This document shows, piece by piece, positions 24,495 to 35,860 of a stretch of 64,000 bases of DNA. How positions within the stretch are numbered: position 1 is the stretch's first letter; each line of letters begins with the position of its first letter. The notes under the pieces were generated by a model. The model saw only the letters and a program-made list of their open reading frames with translations. It searched no databases and was not told where the DNA came from. The position numbers and the translations under genes are program-made. The DNA is from Ceratothoa steindachneri (Eukaryota > Arthropoda > Malacostraca > Isopoda > Cymothoidae), in assembly GCA_963969495.1 (NCBI GenBank), contig OZ018329.1, positions 142,766,021 to 142,830,020 of the forward strand. The letters run 5' to 3'.

Positions 24495-26439
24495 AATCCA
24501 TAGATGAGAGTAAGAGAACAAACTTCTTTTTACCTGTGGCTTTCCTTTCAGGCACATATGAAACCACAGTCATGTCTTTTGCAAAGAGAAAGAAACTTGA
24601 AGCACAGTCTCTATCGTCTTTACTCTTAATCCGAGGTGAAAGTTCTCGCTTCTTTGCCTTTAATGTTCCAACCAAGGTCAGGCCACATTTCTGCAAAAGA
24701 TCAGTGACCAGAGCTACAGAAGTGAACTAATTATCAGTGGTCACATTTCTGTTTGTGTATTGATATGGCTTTGAAAGTTCATTTGTAAAATAATGTTCCA
24801 GTCTTACTCCAGCCGTGAGCCGTGTCGAATCCTTTCCTAGGTATGGCATGCATCCTAATAGATATTTGGTCTTGCAATCATTCATGAGAACCATTTTTAT
24901 GCCATATTTGGCTGTCTTGATGGGTATATACTTTTTGATTGGGCATCTCCCACGAAATGCAACCAGCTGCTCATCAATACAGAGATCTTCATGGGATATG
25001 TAGTGGGTTGACACTTTTCCATAAATTTATTAAACAGTTCCTTGCAAGGTGCAAATTTGTCAGTCTCTTTTCTTGTCTCTCTTGCCTGTAGGTCGTCAAA
25101 GCGTAAACAGTTTATTAGAAATTCAAAACGGGCCTGCGACATAGCCGCACGGTACAATAGTGCACCTATGTCAGTAGACCACATCTCGCAGGTTGAGATA
25201 TGGCCATCCTTCTGGCATCCATAAAAAATTAGCACCCCAATGAGTGCCCGAAGTTCCTCCGGTTCCAGACTTTTATGTGTTATCGTTTTCGTGGCGTATT
25301 TATTGGCTTCACTCTCGATCCTCTTATTTTTCCACTGACAGACTATATCCCAAAATGAATCCTCCATGAACAGGTTGAGGCACTTCTCCGAGGAATCACA
25401 AGCTTGTGCTTCGGCACTTGGTCCGGGGTTACCAGTAACAATGTTCCTAGGTAGACGATGTTTACTATTGGACTGTGGGCTGGTTGACCATCTGAACCCA
25501 CTCTTACTTTCCAGAGTAGTACTCTCAAATCGTACTAAAGATGGACCATCAACTTGAGCTCGTTTCCGTTTCCTTCCACGTATCCTACCACCACTGGTTG
25601 CAGGAAAAGAAGGGGTAGCATTAGAAGAGCTGGCTGTAGCGGTCGTGTCCACGTTGGAAGCACCATCATTAGGTTCAGCTTAAGGTCAAGGAGGAGAAGT
25701 TACATCAGCTGACGTGGAAGGAATACTATCTATAAAGTTCCGAGGGTGTGGTCTAGCAACAGTGCATTTTTTTTCTTTCGGGATAATGTGCGAATTGTTT
25801 TGTTAGTGGTTTGATTCTGTTTTTTAATCTTTTCCGTCTCAATTTCAACATCATCTGGCTCTTCATCTTGTTCACTACACGATGAGACATAATCCTTATC
25901 TTCATCACTATTATACAACATATCTACCTCCATTTGATCCTCCTCCTTCCCATCACTTGCTGATACTTCCGCAACATCTTCGTTGAAGTCTTCATTTTCA
26001 TCCTCACAATCCTCACCTAAGTTTGACAAGACAGCAGTCACGTTCACCATATGTAATACTCCCCATCAGTTAAGAATTTCTTTGACATTTTCACTGTTTT
26101 TATTGTCCGAAGTTTTTACCTGGAAAAATTTTAATATCCCTGTAAAACAATAAAGAAAATAAGAACTTATTCTTTGACACTTTGACTGTTTCTAAAGATA
26201 ATTTGCTTTTATTGTCTTTTTGTTTTATTTATAAATATGATTTATGTAAATATAACCTAGGACACTTTTTATTTGACACTTTTGCTGCTTTTATAGTACT
26301 TTCTTTTCTAATATATGTAATTTCTGCAAATAGAACCTGAAACACTTTTATTCATGCCTGCAAAGAAATAAAAATAATTATAAAAGACAATAAAAATATA
26401 GTACAACAATACATAACTCACCAAAAACAGACCTAAAAA

Positions 26440-26590
26440 CACATATTTGGGGTGGTATGCACCACCAACATATCATAAAGTTGGGTACCATGCACCCCAT
26501 TATCTCTCCAAAACACATATTTGGGGTGGTATGCACCCCAAATAGATTTATACTAAAACACTTAAGCGGGGTGTGCTGCACCAAAAACAA
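26440..26590. repeat. Subterminal palindromic repeats of the piggyBac-like element
   Basis: 'acacatatttggggtggtatgcacc' occurs at about 26430-26464 and again at about 26514-26548. Related 'gggtaccatgcacccc' and 'gcggggtgtgctgcacc' lie between and after them. Each is an imperfect palindrome. A matching palindrome 'tggggtgtagcatacccca' sits near the other end of the same element (about 21985-22010). Subterminal repeats at both ends suggest transposase binding sites. That function is inference. Confidence 0.55.
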
Positions 26591-26720
26591 GAATAACAAC
26601 AACAACAGTAGGAGCACAGGACAGTCACACACCCATCCTCTTAGGGCAACCACAAGACTAAACCGACAGTGACCGGTGAAGTGCTGGCAGCTACTATGGC
26701 AGAGTTGCCAATGGTTTTTT

Positions 26721-26799
26721 CTTCTGTGTTAACCATCGAGTGAAGTTGTGCCGCAGAAGCCTTGGCGGACATTCAGGCGATATTATTTTTCACACATAA
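26721..26799 (+). pseudogene. Mariner-like transposase, displaced C-terminus
   Basis: The open stretch reads 'CVNHRVKLCRRSLGGHSGDI' and ends 'IFHT' at a TAA (26797-26799). This is the typical C-terminal 'RSRGGHL.DIIFHT' signature of the transposase whose main body stops at 21942. Joining 21942 to 26721 keeps the frame (…DVII I F F CVNH…), which shows the two parts were once contiguous. The right TIR follows after ~90 bp. Confidence 0.85.
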
Positions 26800-26932
26800 T
26801 TGCCATGACTCACTTAACTTGATTCAATAGTGAAATCAATAAATTTTCACCAATAACACTGATTTATTTACTGTTAACTTTGATCCCTCTTAATAGAACA
26901 CCCTTAATTCCTAAACCCACAAAAGTACATAC

Positions 26933-26933
26933 G

Positions 26934-26987
<54 letters not shown>

Positions 26988-26993
26988 CCTTCG

Positions 26994-27050
<57 letters not shown>
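26933..27050. repeat. (TA)n microsatellite with central interruption
   Basis: About 115 bp of TA dinucleotides begin just right of the mariner-like element. They are interrupted once by 'atcctcgat'-like sequence at about 26986-26998, whose flanks (TATAATC / GATTATA) are themselves complementary. The tract could extrude as a cruciform. It is polymorphic-type simple-sequence DNA without a gene. Confidence 0.9.
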
Positions 27051-27053
<3 letters not shown>

Positions 27054-28875
27054 GGCCATTTGACGACAGCGGGTTACTAGTCGGTATTTTTTACAACCTT
27101 ATTTTTATTCCGATTTTTTCTTTTAATCTAATGTACACAAAGCATTTCTCAAAACAAAAATTCTATAAACATACAAATTTTGAAAAATATCATCTATAAC
27201 TATATTTCACAAGAACCATTTAAATGAAAAAAAGGGTAAAGTATTGAATGAAAACATAGTGGTCAAAGAAAACTACGGAATTTTCCTTTCATTAGTATTT
27301 TATCCTTTGATATCTCAAATATTTGTAAAAATCTTTAAATTCTTATGAAAATTTCTAGAAGTTACCTTTTGTATCTGAATATGCAGAGGAGAAACGTAGC
27401 TGCATAAGAAATTATAGACGTTTGTGTGCCTCATATTTTCCTAATTTACGTTAATCTCTCAGATTCATTTGAAATGAGCAATCATCCAATATATACAAAG
27501 CTATCAATGGTATGGTGGTGATTAGTCTGTTACATCTTGTTGAAAAAAGGTAGAAAATTTTTTTTTAAAAAATCAAGAACCCTTATCACGAGTAAAACAT
27601 CGTAAATGATTCTATTGGAATCCAAGAGATTTTTTCTCTCATTTTGAATACTTCATATTCAAATAGCTTTTATTTTAGAAGTTTTGTCGTCATTGATATT
27701 ATTCATCGACAGATACGTCCTAATATTTGAATAGAAAGTTATGGAGTTTATTGATAGAGGGAAGAGAGTAGAGCGTCTGGTAAAAAGTTTGCTTGATTTG
27801 GGGAGGGGCAGTTGTAAATTCCCACTACATTTATAGATAAAAAATCTTTATATGTAGTTTATCCAGATTTCACTAAACCTTTTTCCACCTTATGAAAAAG
27901 ATACTCCATAAAGCAAAATGCGCATGGAATGTTTGCAGCGTATTTAAATGGTTAAGTGGGTCCAAACCTGGACTAAGAGAATTTTTTACCTTTGTAATAG
28001 TTTATCATTAGGCATCTAACTCGCGCGAATCCTTTCCTTAAAATAAGACAAACTTTAAATGTCGGTGAAAGAACGATAGTAAATACACTTAACAATTTTA
28101 ATTACTTAATATTAATTAATATATGAACTTGTAGAAGGAAGTGTTAGAAAAGTGATTCTTTGTCCATATCCTCCCTCCTTTTCATATCAATCTTTTGCAT
28201 ATTTTTTCTCTAATCATAACTCTTTAATTAGTTATGTCATTCTTGATAAAACACAGCCACGTGAAATTTACCTTAATTCATAGCATCAAATTTAGCTTAA
28301 ACTCGATCTTCTTTGATTCGCATACTTCTTTATCTTCGTTTATGTGTTATCAGGAATGGAATGGACTGTTTATCAAAAAACCTGTCTTACTAGAAAATGG
28401 TAAGTGAATTATCACAAGTTTTTGTGTCTAATACTAGTTTCGCACTGAAGTAAAAGAATATAAACTTGTCAGCTCTTGCATTCAACGACAAATGTACCAT
28501 CTTTATGATCAAGTTTCAGATGATCCGATAAGTACCATTTGTCTTTTTATCTTCCTTCTAAGCACCAAAATCATGCTCTTTGTATAAATGTGATCTATTA
28601 TCTTTTTATCAGCGTGAGGTAAGTTAGATGACAGTTTGGTTTTATTTTAACCTCAGAAAGATTTGTTGCTATGATAATCAGAATTATTAAATGGTAGAGT
28701 AATATCTTAGGAAACAGTTTTCATAGGGATTTTGGGAAGATTAATTGGACGGAATCTGTAAAATTTTTGCTTAAACATATTTACGATCGAAAGTCGAAGT
28801 CATGTTCTATTTCCTCTTAATTTCCTTAGTATATTAATCCTGTTTTATGTATAAGAACTCAATAATGATTTATGG
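27051..28875. other. No recognisable gene
   Basis: AT-rich sequence with stops in all frames. No tandem repeats, TIRs or coding motifs were seen. Confidence 0.5.
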
Positions 28876-28880
28876 CATAT

Positions 28881-29037
28881 GATAGTGAAACCACTGTATA
28901 GGAGCATATACATAATTTATTTACGAAAGTAGATTCGGTATGAAGTTTACTATACCCTATTCAGTCGGTTGGTAAACTTCATACCGAAACTAGTATCGTA
29001 AATAAATTCTATGCTCCTATACAGTGATTTCAATATC
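28881..29037. mobile_element. Foldback / MITE-like inverted repeat (~157 bp)
   Basis: The left arm, 'gatagtgaaaccactgtata' then 'ggagcat...tttatttacga' and 'cggtatgaagtttac', is mirrored by the right arm from 'gtaaacttcataccga' to 'cagtgatttcaatatc'. The arms are about 65 bp each around a ~20-bp loop near 28955-28972, with a few mismatches. The whole would fold into one long hairpin. There is no coding capacity. Small foldback elements of this type are usually mobilised by a transposase elsewhere. The family is not identified. Confidence 0.75.
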
Positions 29038-29039
29038 TA

Positions 29040-31175
29040 ATGTTTAGCATAGAGACCCATTTTGCACTTTAGCTCTGTAAATTCATGAGCAAAATTTCCG
29101 TGTTTCATGCAGGTCTTTATTATTCATAGCGAAATTTGGGTCGTAGATGGTTCAAAATGTCTTACTTATATTTCATTTAATAACATAGTCGTGCTGGTAT
29201 GGATAAAATTGATAATATAATATACTATACACTTAATGTGATAAAAAAATCTGCACTATAACCTAGTAGACAGCAACTTGGGCCTTCTTAGCTAAAGTTA
29301 TTAACATGATTGTAAGTTGTTCGTAAAATGAGAAGGCAAACTTAGCATACATTTTAAATCAATTGCAAACGTATAACATTGAAATCATCTTTATGCTTAA
29401 ATCAACTTCGTTCATTCTACTTCCATTCTAAATTAGCTGGTAGTGATTCAAAGGCAGGTAATTACGAGTATTATAAATCTTCTTCGCTCTTATGAGCAGG
29501 GCATCATTTATTCAACCTTCCTTTTTCTTATATTCTTTTAGGTGAATTCTGGTAAATTGACCCAATATACAGTATGTTAAAACTTTGTTTGTTATTTATT
29601 CATCCAGGCAAACTAAAAATCCTGGTATGGATAAATTTTCCAAAATATTTTTTATCATCTAATTCAAAAAAGGAGGATATTTTCCGTTATATTCCGTTGG
29701 TAGGATAGCTCTATTAATGGTACAAATATAAATGTTCTGATGGAGTCCTATTAAGCGAAATCCGGTTAAATTTACGTTGATCCAATTTTCGCTCTTCCTT
29801 AGCATAACAACTAACAATAAAAGTAAGCCTCGGTTCTACAAAATCGAGTCAATTACACTTGTTTCGTGTTACTGCATTACATCTTACGTGTTTCTGAGGC
29901 TGGAGACGGGTTTTGGATAAAAGATGGCGTGATATTATTTTAAGGTAAGATTGTTGTATTTATTTTGGTTTCAGGAAGTTTCCCACGAACTTTGAAAGGA
30001 GAGCAAAGAAGAAGAATTCAGTGTTTCATGGAGTAGAGAATTCTTCGTTTTTTTCTATTCCCCTACTTGAGTCCCGTTGATTGAAATAAGTAGCAACTAC
30101 GAATTTGATGTTCATGCTAATTTTTTCTATATTTTCTTGGACATTTTTTTATCTATTAAATCCATTAGAATTCTAAACCCTAAAATAACCCTAAAAATCT
30201 ACTCAAAACTCGCCCAGAATGGAAATGAGTGAAAAAATTAAATTAGAAGGAAAGGATCCGAACCTGACCATAAATTATATATGAGTTATAAATAATAATA
30301 CTTTTTAGTATTTTTTAATTTTAAAGGTAAACTTTATCCATTCTCTATTAAACTTATTAAATTACCTGCCTTGAAAAACCAGAGAGGTTAAATTTTCCTT
30401 CTCATAGTGGTATTCTGTTTTATTTTATGATAGAAAATGCGAAGATAAGAGGGTAGACAAAGTAAATTAAGATAGTATGGCAATGTAATGAAGATTAGCG
30501 AGGGAAGATAGCTAAAGAATTACCTCCTATTCAGATATTGAGGAAAAAGACCAGCCCGCCGACTAAGAAAAAGATGACTAGAGGATGTGGAGAGGGCGCT
30601 GATACGAATAGAGGAAACATTAGCGGAAGTGGAGAAGCAAAGAAGATACGAAAACCGAGCAGAATGGAGTTTGTTTTAGACGAGTACTTCACTGAAGGAT
30701 AGTCACTATCTACCAAGCTGATGATGATGATAGAGATACATATTTAGTTAATAATCTTTAAACCATTTATGTTAGCGGTTGACCGGTTACCTATCTCAAA
30801 TAGCAACTCTTATGCTACATGAGGGAAGGGTGAGTTTTCAAGTAAAGCAACTTACGATTTCTGTCTGACTTGATTTCATAGAATGACCCGCATTTTCTGT
30901 GTGAGGTCTGAGAACCTCTTAAATTAATGGAATAATAAACTTTGAGTTTTTAAATACAAACTCCTTGAGGTGGCACCAAAATCTTTGCCAACGTAAAAGT
31001 GCTTAGATAATGAGAAAATAAATTTCCTGGGGATTTTGCTTTCTTAAACCAAAAATGACGCCATATCTATTTACTTTTAAATTAATCTGAAAGATTTATC
31101 ATGTTCCAATTCTCTGTCTATTTTGGAGGGGAAATTTACTAGATATCAGCAATCCTTTGCTCTAGTAAGTTTGTA
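29040..31175. other. No recognisable gene
   Basis: AT-rich sequence. The only frame above 60 codons (30531-30716, minus, 61 codons) is hydrophobic and unremarkable. No repeats were noted. Confidence 0.45.
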
Positions 31176-31179
31176 CATC

Positions 31180-32330
31180 CATGGACCCAAGAACGTGGAA
31201 ACTTCAGCCAATTAGAACTGAATGATTTAGTTAGAGACCTAGGCCTGTCAAAAGAGTTAGCAGAAGTGTTAGCTTCTAGACGTAAGGAGAAGATTTTGTT
31301 GCGGGAAAATGAAATGTAACTTTTTATCGGAACAAGCAGAGAGATCTCTTGGCATTCTTTAAAACTAAAGAAGATTTTGTTTACGGTTGTGACGTGGCGT
31401 GATTTATTAAACGCGATGGGCGTTTCGAAGTATAATCCAAGTGAATGGAGGCTTTTTATAGAGAGTTCAAAGAAGAGTAAAAAATGTATGTTACTCCATA
31501 ATGCAATCTTGCTCGGTGTGATTCTTATTGGTCACTCTGTGCATTTTAAAGAGAAGCATGAACACATAAGATCTGTATCAGATATTCTCAAATATGATGA
31601 ACACAAATGGATCATATGTGTGGATCTAAAAATGGTAAATTCTTTACTTGGCGAACAAGGAGGCTATACAAAATATCCGTGTTTCCTGTGTTTATGGGAC
31701 AACCGAGCCAAAGAAAAATATTGGGACATAAACTCTAGCCAGTTGTTGAGCGAGAGAAAATCATCTTCCCACTCCTTCATATTAAATTAGGGCTGATGAA
31801 ACAATTGTTAAAAGCTCTTATTGTGGAGGGTGACTGTTTTAATTCATATGTACAATATTTCCTGGCTTAAGTTATCATAAAATAAAGGCTGGAGTTTTCG
31901 AAGGGGTACAAATCAGAAAGTTAATGCAAAACCAAAACTTCTTTAGTTCGATGACTGACATAGAAAAAGAGCATAAGATTCATTTGTCGCTGTTGTGAAA
32001 GGATTTCTTGGAAATAAAATCGCTGCTAACTACAAGGATTTGGTAGAGACATTACTAGCTAGTTTTCATCGTTTAGGTTGCGACATGAGCATAAATGTTC
32101 ATATCTTCAAGAGCCATCTTGATTAATTTCCTATTATCTTGGCAAACGTGAGTAGTTAACATGTAGAGCTTTTTCATCAAGATATCAAGATTATGGAGGG
32201 TAGATATCAAGGCCGATAGAACACAAAAATGATGGCATAGTACTGTTGGAGTATTTAATGAGCCTGTGTAGACAGTAAACACTTCAGACACTCTCGCAAG
32301 CAAAGATTTCTTCCATGAATGTATAGGTAT
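31180..32330 (+). pseudogene. Copy B of the unclassified multi-copy arthropod protein family
   Basis: In order on the plus strand: 'LELNDLVRDLGLSKELAEVL' (about 31207-31270) and 'FYRNKQRDLLAFFKTKEDFV' (about 31324-31383). Then comes an open segment at 31377-31790 with 'PSEWRLFIESSKKSKKCMLL', 'LIGHSVHFKEKHEHIRSV', 'HKWIICVDLKMVNSLLGEQG', 'GYTKYPCFLCLWDNRAKEKY'. Further on are 'FLGNKIAANYKDLVETLL' (about 32008-32060), 'GCDMSINVHIFKSHLD' and, in the expected place, 'HQDIKIMEGRYQGR' with 'YCW' (about 32172-32255). This is the order of the family I recall from many arthropod genomes as an uncharacterised, highly repeated protein. At least five stops or frame changes and a gap of some 80 residues after 'RKSSSHS' make it a pseudogene. 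The CFLC pair and acidic residues resemble a metal-binding nuclease fold, but function is unknown. Confidence 0.75.
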
Positions 32331-32339
32331 GTGTAGGAT

Positions 32340-34410
32340 TGCTTGTGTTTTCCCCATTATATTAGAAAAATAACCTTTATGTATTTAGTAATAGGTGATG
32401 TTATCTTACAATGCATTTATCCTTTCTAATTCTGTTAACATTTTAATTTAGGGTTTGAATCTAGAACACTTAGGAAACTATCTTTACCGAGTAAATACAT
32501 GCCATACGTCGTAAAAGTGGAATATGCTGTAGAATGTAAAACTTTTTTGTTACAAAAAAATGGAGGCCATATTTGAAATCAGCACGTCAAAATTAGTTAA
32601 AAACAATCACAAAACATAAGCCTGCCCAAAGAATGTTGAACAGTGTAATATATTTAAATTTCATAATAAATTAATAAGATGGTTAATATATTAGCTGCTC
32701 TTTATAGAAGATCTAATTTAAAAAATCGATTTTTTTATTAGAGTCGTTTAGATTGTAATAATACCTATGCCTTTTATAAGCTGAAGTAATTTCTATTCCT
32801 TTTTTAAGCTAGCAAGTTTAGTCATACTTAAGTTATATTTTGTAGAACCTCTCATTAGTGATGTCTGCAAATGAAACACACAAGGCTTCTACTGTATTAT
32901 TGAAATAAGAAAGGAATAGTTACAGATTCGAATAAAAAAATCAAAGAAGTGTATTTAATTGTGTTAAAATTCAGAAATGTCAGATTTTGTTTCAAATGAA
33001 GGATTATAATGTTAGTTTGGCAATTTCAAAAAAAAGAATTGTTGTTGTTTTCCACCATGAAATAGAAAAACAACTCTTCAAGAAAACCCTAGGAATTATA
33101 AAATGGTTAGAATGAGATATTCTCTCTCTCTCACCTACTAATCGGATTTGAAACTTACAAAATATCCTTTATTTCGGTTATCAGAATATTTCATAAGTGG
33201 TAGAATATTTAGAATAAAAATATATATCGTTCAAGTGATATTTCAAACGTTTTACCGTGATTTCTTTTGAATCACAGGAATCAAATTCTTGCTTTCTTAC
33301 ATATGGGTTTTACCAGCGATTTCGGAGGATTCAAATGAAAGGTCTCTAAAGAAACGTGCTCCCTACCCTTTTTCCTTAATTGCACTCATTATAAAGAACC
33401 AAGGTGTTCTTGCTCCCTTTGCTGTTCTCTCATCAAAGAATTATAAAAATGATATCAATAATAGAATACGTCTGGCATTAAATTTGAGTTTACATATTCC
33501 TCAAAGCATTCGAAGTGCTGCCTTTATATTTAAGGAACTAAATCATTAAAGTGCACCATCTCGCACCGCTGCCTAACCGTTTGGCAATAGCGTCTGGCAG
33601 TTGCCATGGTGTTGATTAAAATCTAGGATCAACCCAGCGACTAAAAACTTCTAATGTTCTTGACTTTGATCAAATGGCAGCGGGTTTCCAAACGGCTTTT
33701 CTGTAGCTCTAACTAATCGACGAGATTCCGATATCTCTCAACCATTTCTCCTGCTGTGAAGTAACCACTTGCTTACTACAAATTTGGTGATTTCTCGCTA
33801 GTTTTCTCTTTATTTTTTAAGGTAAGGAAAGGCTGAAATTATCGTATTATCCAAACGAGCAGTCCATTAGATAATTGAAACCAATATATTTTGGCCATGA
33901 AGAAAATAACTCATTACTACCAAACCTGATTTGTCAAACCACATTGTATTAGAAAACGAAAGAGAGAAAGGTTGGAAAAATTAAGACTTTTCTACATGAA
34001 TGATAACCATTTAGCAAATAAGACCTTCCATTAAAAATAGAATAAAAATTAGAGAATTAATATTTATCAAGAATAATATAATTCTGCTTAACATATTTGG
34101 CGACCCTTTTATTGAGAGAAATAGGCAATAAATACCATTTGAACTGCGATGATGATCGAACAATGGCAACCCTAAACGTAATGTTTATTCTAAGAAAGTT
34201 GCACGCATTTATTCTCCCTTTGTTGAGTCAATACAACCATGGTAAAGAAAATGGGATATTCAGAATATGTTTACAAGATGAGTCGAGAGAGAGAATGTCG
34301 GATTCTCTAGGGGCATTAGGATTATAAGAACTACCTGTCTTCTTGGTTTGTTTTAGCTTTTTTCTTTAATTTTAAGAGCTTATCTGGCTACTGCCTACTT
34401 GGGCATTAGT
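32340..34410. other. No recognisable gene
   Basis: AT-rich DNA. Open frames at 33289-33549 (86 codons) and 34097-34327 (76 codons) have no recognisable domain. A TCTCTCTC patch lies at 33121-33134. Nothing else is supportable. Confidence 0.45.
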
Positions 34411-34619
34411 CGCTGTATTCACCACTGCCTAGTACTAGGCTACTTTAAAATAACATGCCAAAAAAAAGAAAAAAATGATAACAAGCAGGAGAGCAAGCTC
34501 CGGCGTCGGTGGAAGGCCCGCCACTCCCCAGCGCAGGAACGTGCGACCGACAAAATAACAAAAATCCAACAAAAACCCCCAACTAGTTAAATAAAGCGGA
34601 GAAGGCCGCCCCCCCACCA

Positions 34620-35860
34620 ATGTGAACGAACTTGTCCCGAGTACAAGGGGAAGGCGGTAGCAACCCCGCCCATCCTGGTACCGGGACAGGTAACGTGCGT
34701 GAAGATCACCAAGGCGTCGGTCTATTACAAGACCAAGGAAAAGGTGCGATTCAACCACTTTCAGGCGTACTCCATTGAGAAACAAGTTTGGGTTAGGGTG
34801 GAGCCGAGGATAGCGGCAGAAGTGCACCACCTTAGTCTTGGTCAAGGAAAACCGAAACCTGTGCGCTTCGGCATAGCGAGAAACACGGTTAAATGGGTGT
34901 TGGAGTCGACGCTCCAGAGTTGGCATCTGGGCCGCGACAAAAGAAATCGAAAGGCCGTCCACGTATAGCGTAGTGAAGACATCTTCCGACAGCACTGAGG
35001 TGATGCTGTTGATGCTCAGGGCAAAGATTGTGCCACTGAGGACACTTCCCTCCGGGACACTCTCTTCTTGCTCCATTGGGCCGAAGATGATTCCTCCCAG
35101 CAGTATGCGGAATCGAAGTTCTCGCAAAAATTCAGATATAAAGACCGGAAGGCGTGCTCTCACCCCCAACAAGGGGGAGAGTCTCCATGATACCGTATAG
35201 CCATGCGGTATAATAGGCCTTTGCAGAAGACATTTTTCAGTCAGAGAAGATTATCGACGTGGTGTGGAACCTGCGGAAACCACACTGTGCAGAAGACAGG
35301 TGGCTTCCGCTCTGCAGAAAAAAGGGCTAATCTAACATTTAACAATTTCTCCATCAACTCGCACATGCAAAAGCTTAGAGAGATTGGGCGGAAACCAGAG
35401 GGAGTAGAGTGATCTTTCCCCGGTTTGCGAAAGGTGATTACAGTAGCGATTTGCCAGGAATCTGGGAGGAGACACTCCATCCAGATCCTATTTAACAAAT
35501 CTTACATAAAGACCATGCCTCGCTCACCCAGATGCCGAAGCATGGCGTATAGGACATCTTCCTAACTATGGGCGGTGTCCGCGAACGAAGCCAGAGCGGA
35601 CGCAACTCACTCAGATTAAACCTGTCGTTTAAGGGTTCTCCGCCTCTACAAGCAAAGTCTAGCCTGCGGCATTCTGCGAAATCACGACGTGCATTAAATG
35701 GTGGCAAAGCAGCATCCTGGCTAGAGAATGCGGAAAAAGCAGTTTTGAAGGATTCTGACATGGACGTGGGGTCCGAAATTGCAATCTCATTGTCCTGGAT
35801 AACGGGAGGTGGGTCCTGCGAGAACTTGCTCAGAAACCTTTTGACTTGCTTCCACACCTA
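34620..35860 (-). pseudogene. LINE reverse transcriptase with mutated catalytic motif
   Basis: Minus strand. A linker at 35857-35492 precedes 'LPDSWQIATVITFRKPGKDH' and 'SGFRPISLSFCMCELMEKLL' (motifs 1-2, 35498-35241). Then come 'GPMEQEESVPEGSVLSGTIF' and 'LYVDGLSISF' (motif C, about 34965-34940) and 'SLTKTKVVHFCR'. The invariant YVDD reads YVDG: the second Asp codon is GGC at 34956-34954. Loss of that Asp removes a metal ligand, so this copy cannot polymerise. A frameshift and stop lie between the 35.24-kb and 35.17-kb segments. Confidence 0.8.

Larger units (their letters stand above)
22571..26050 (-). pseudogene. piggyBac transposase, multiply disrupted
   Basis: Minus strand, N to C. Acidic N-terminal region at 26050-25730 (Asp/Glu runs 'EDENEDFNED', 'SDEDKDYVSS'), then a basic 'GRIRGRKRKRAQ' segment and the DDE domain from about 25450 ('LNLFMEDSFWDIVCQW', 'LRALIGVLIFYGCQKDG'). 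All three catalytic Asp positions of the piggyBac DDD set are present: 'CIDEQLVAFRGRC' (Asp codon at 24975-24973), 'NVTTDN' (24735-24733) and 'SPKGGVDAFDQ' (23035-23033). A C-terminal Cys-rich domain (CAECPRSTDRKTRV, CGKC, CPKC) ends at 22571. Lesions: a frameshift near 25.0 kb, a stop directly after TDN, frame breaks at 25.65-25.73 kb, several stops in the C-terminal part, and the 1.38-kb insertion between 'LLSSMD' and 'STTPANPK'. It is not functional. The frame after the Cys domain runs into an AT repeat instead of a clear stop. Confidence 0.88.
21943..26716 (-). mobile_element. piggyBac-like element nested in the mariner-like element
   Basis: The 4.77-kb insertion contains a degenerate piggyBac transposase on the minus strand and itself carries a 1.38-kb secondary insert, so the element proper is about 3.4 kb. 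TTTT flanks it on both sides (21939-21942 and 26717-26720), and the host reading frame is restored if one copy is removed. Canonical piggyBac targets TTAA. The left edge reads TTTTAACCCTGAACC, so the target may have been TTAA-like or the right end may be eroded. Palindromic subterminal motifs of the GGGGT..GCATACCCC type lie near both ends (about 21985 and 26445-26545). Exact termini are uncertain. Confidence 0.8.
20832..26904 (+). mobile_element. Mariner-like (IS630-Tc1-mariner) element split by a nested insertion
   Basis: The left terminus AGGGTGTTCTAATAA (20832) is matched in inverted orientation by TTAATAGAACACCCT ending at 26904, next to a TA at 26905-26906. Between them lies a transposase gene whose 5' part is at 20943-21942 and whose last codons are at 26721-26799. 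The 21943-26716 sequence between these parts is a later piggyBac insertion. Removing it leaves an element of about 1.3 kb, normal for this superfamily. The left TA target is mutated (AA). Confidence 0.85.
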
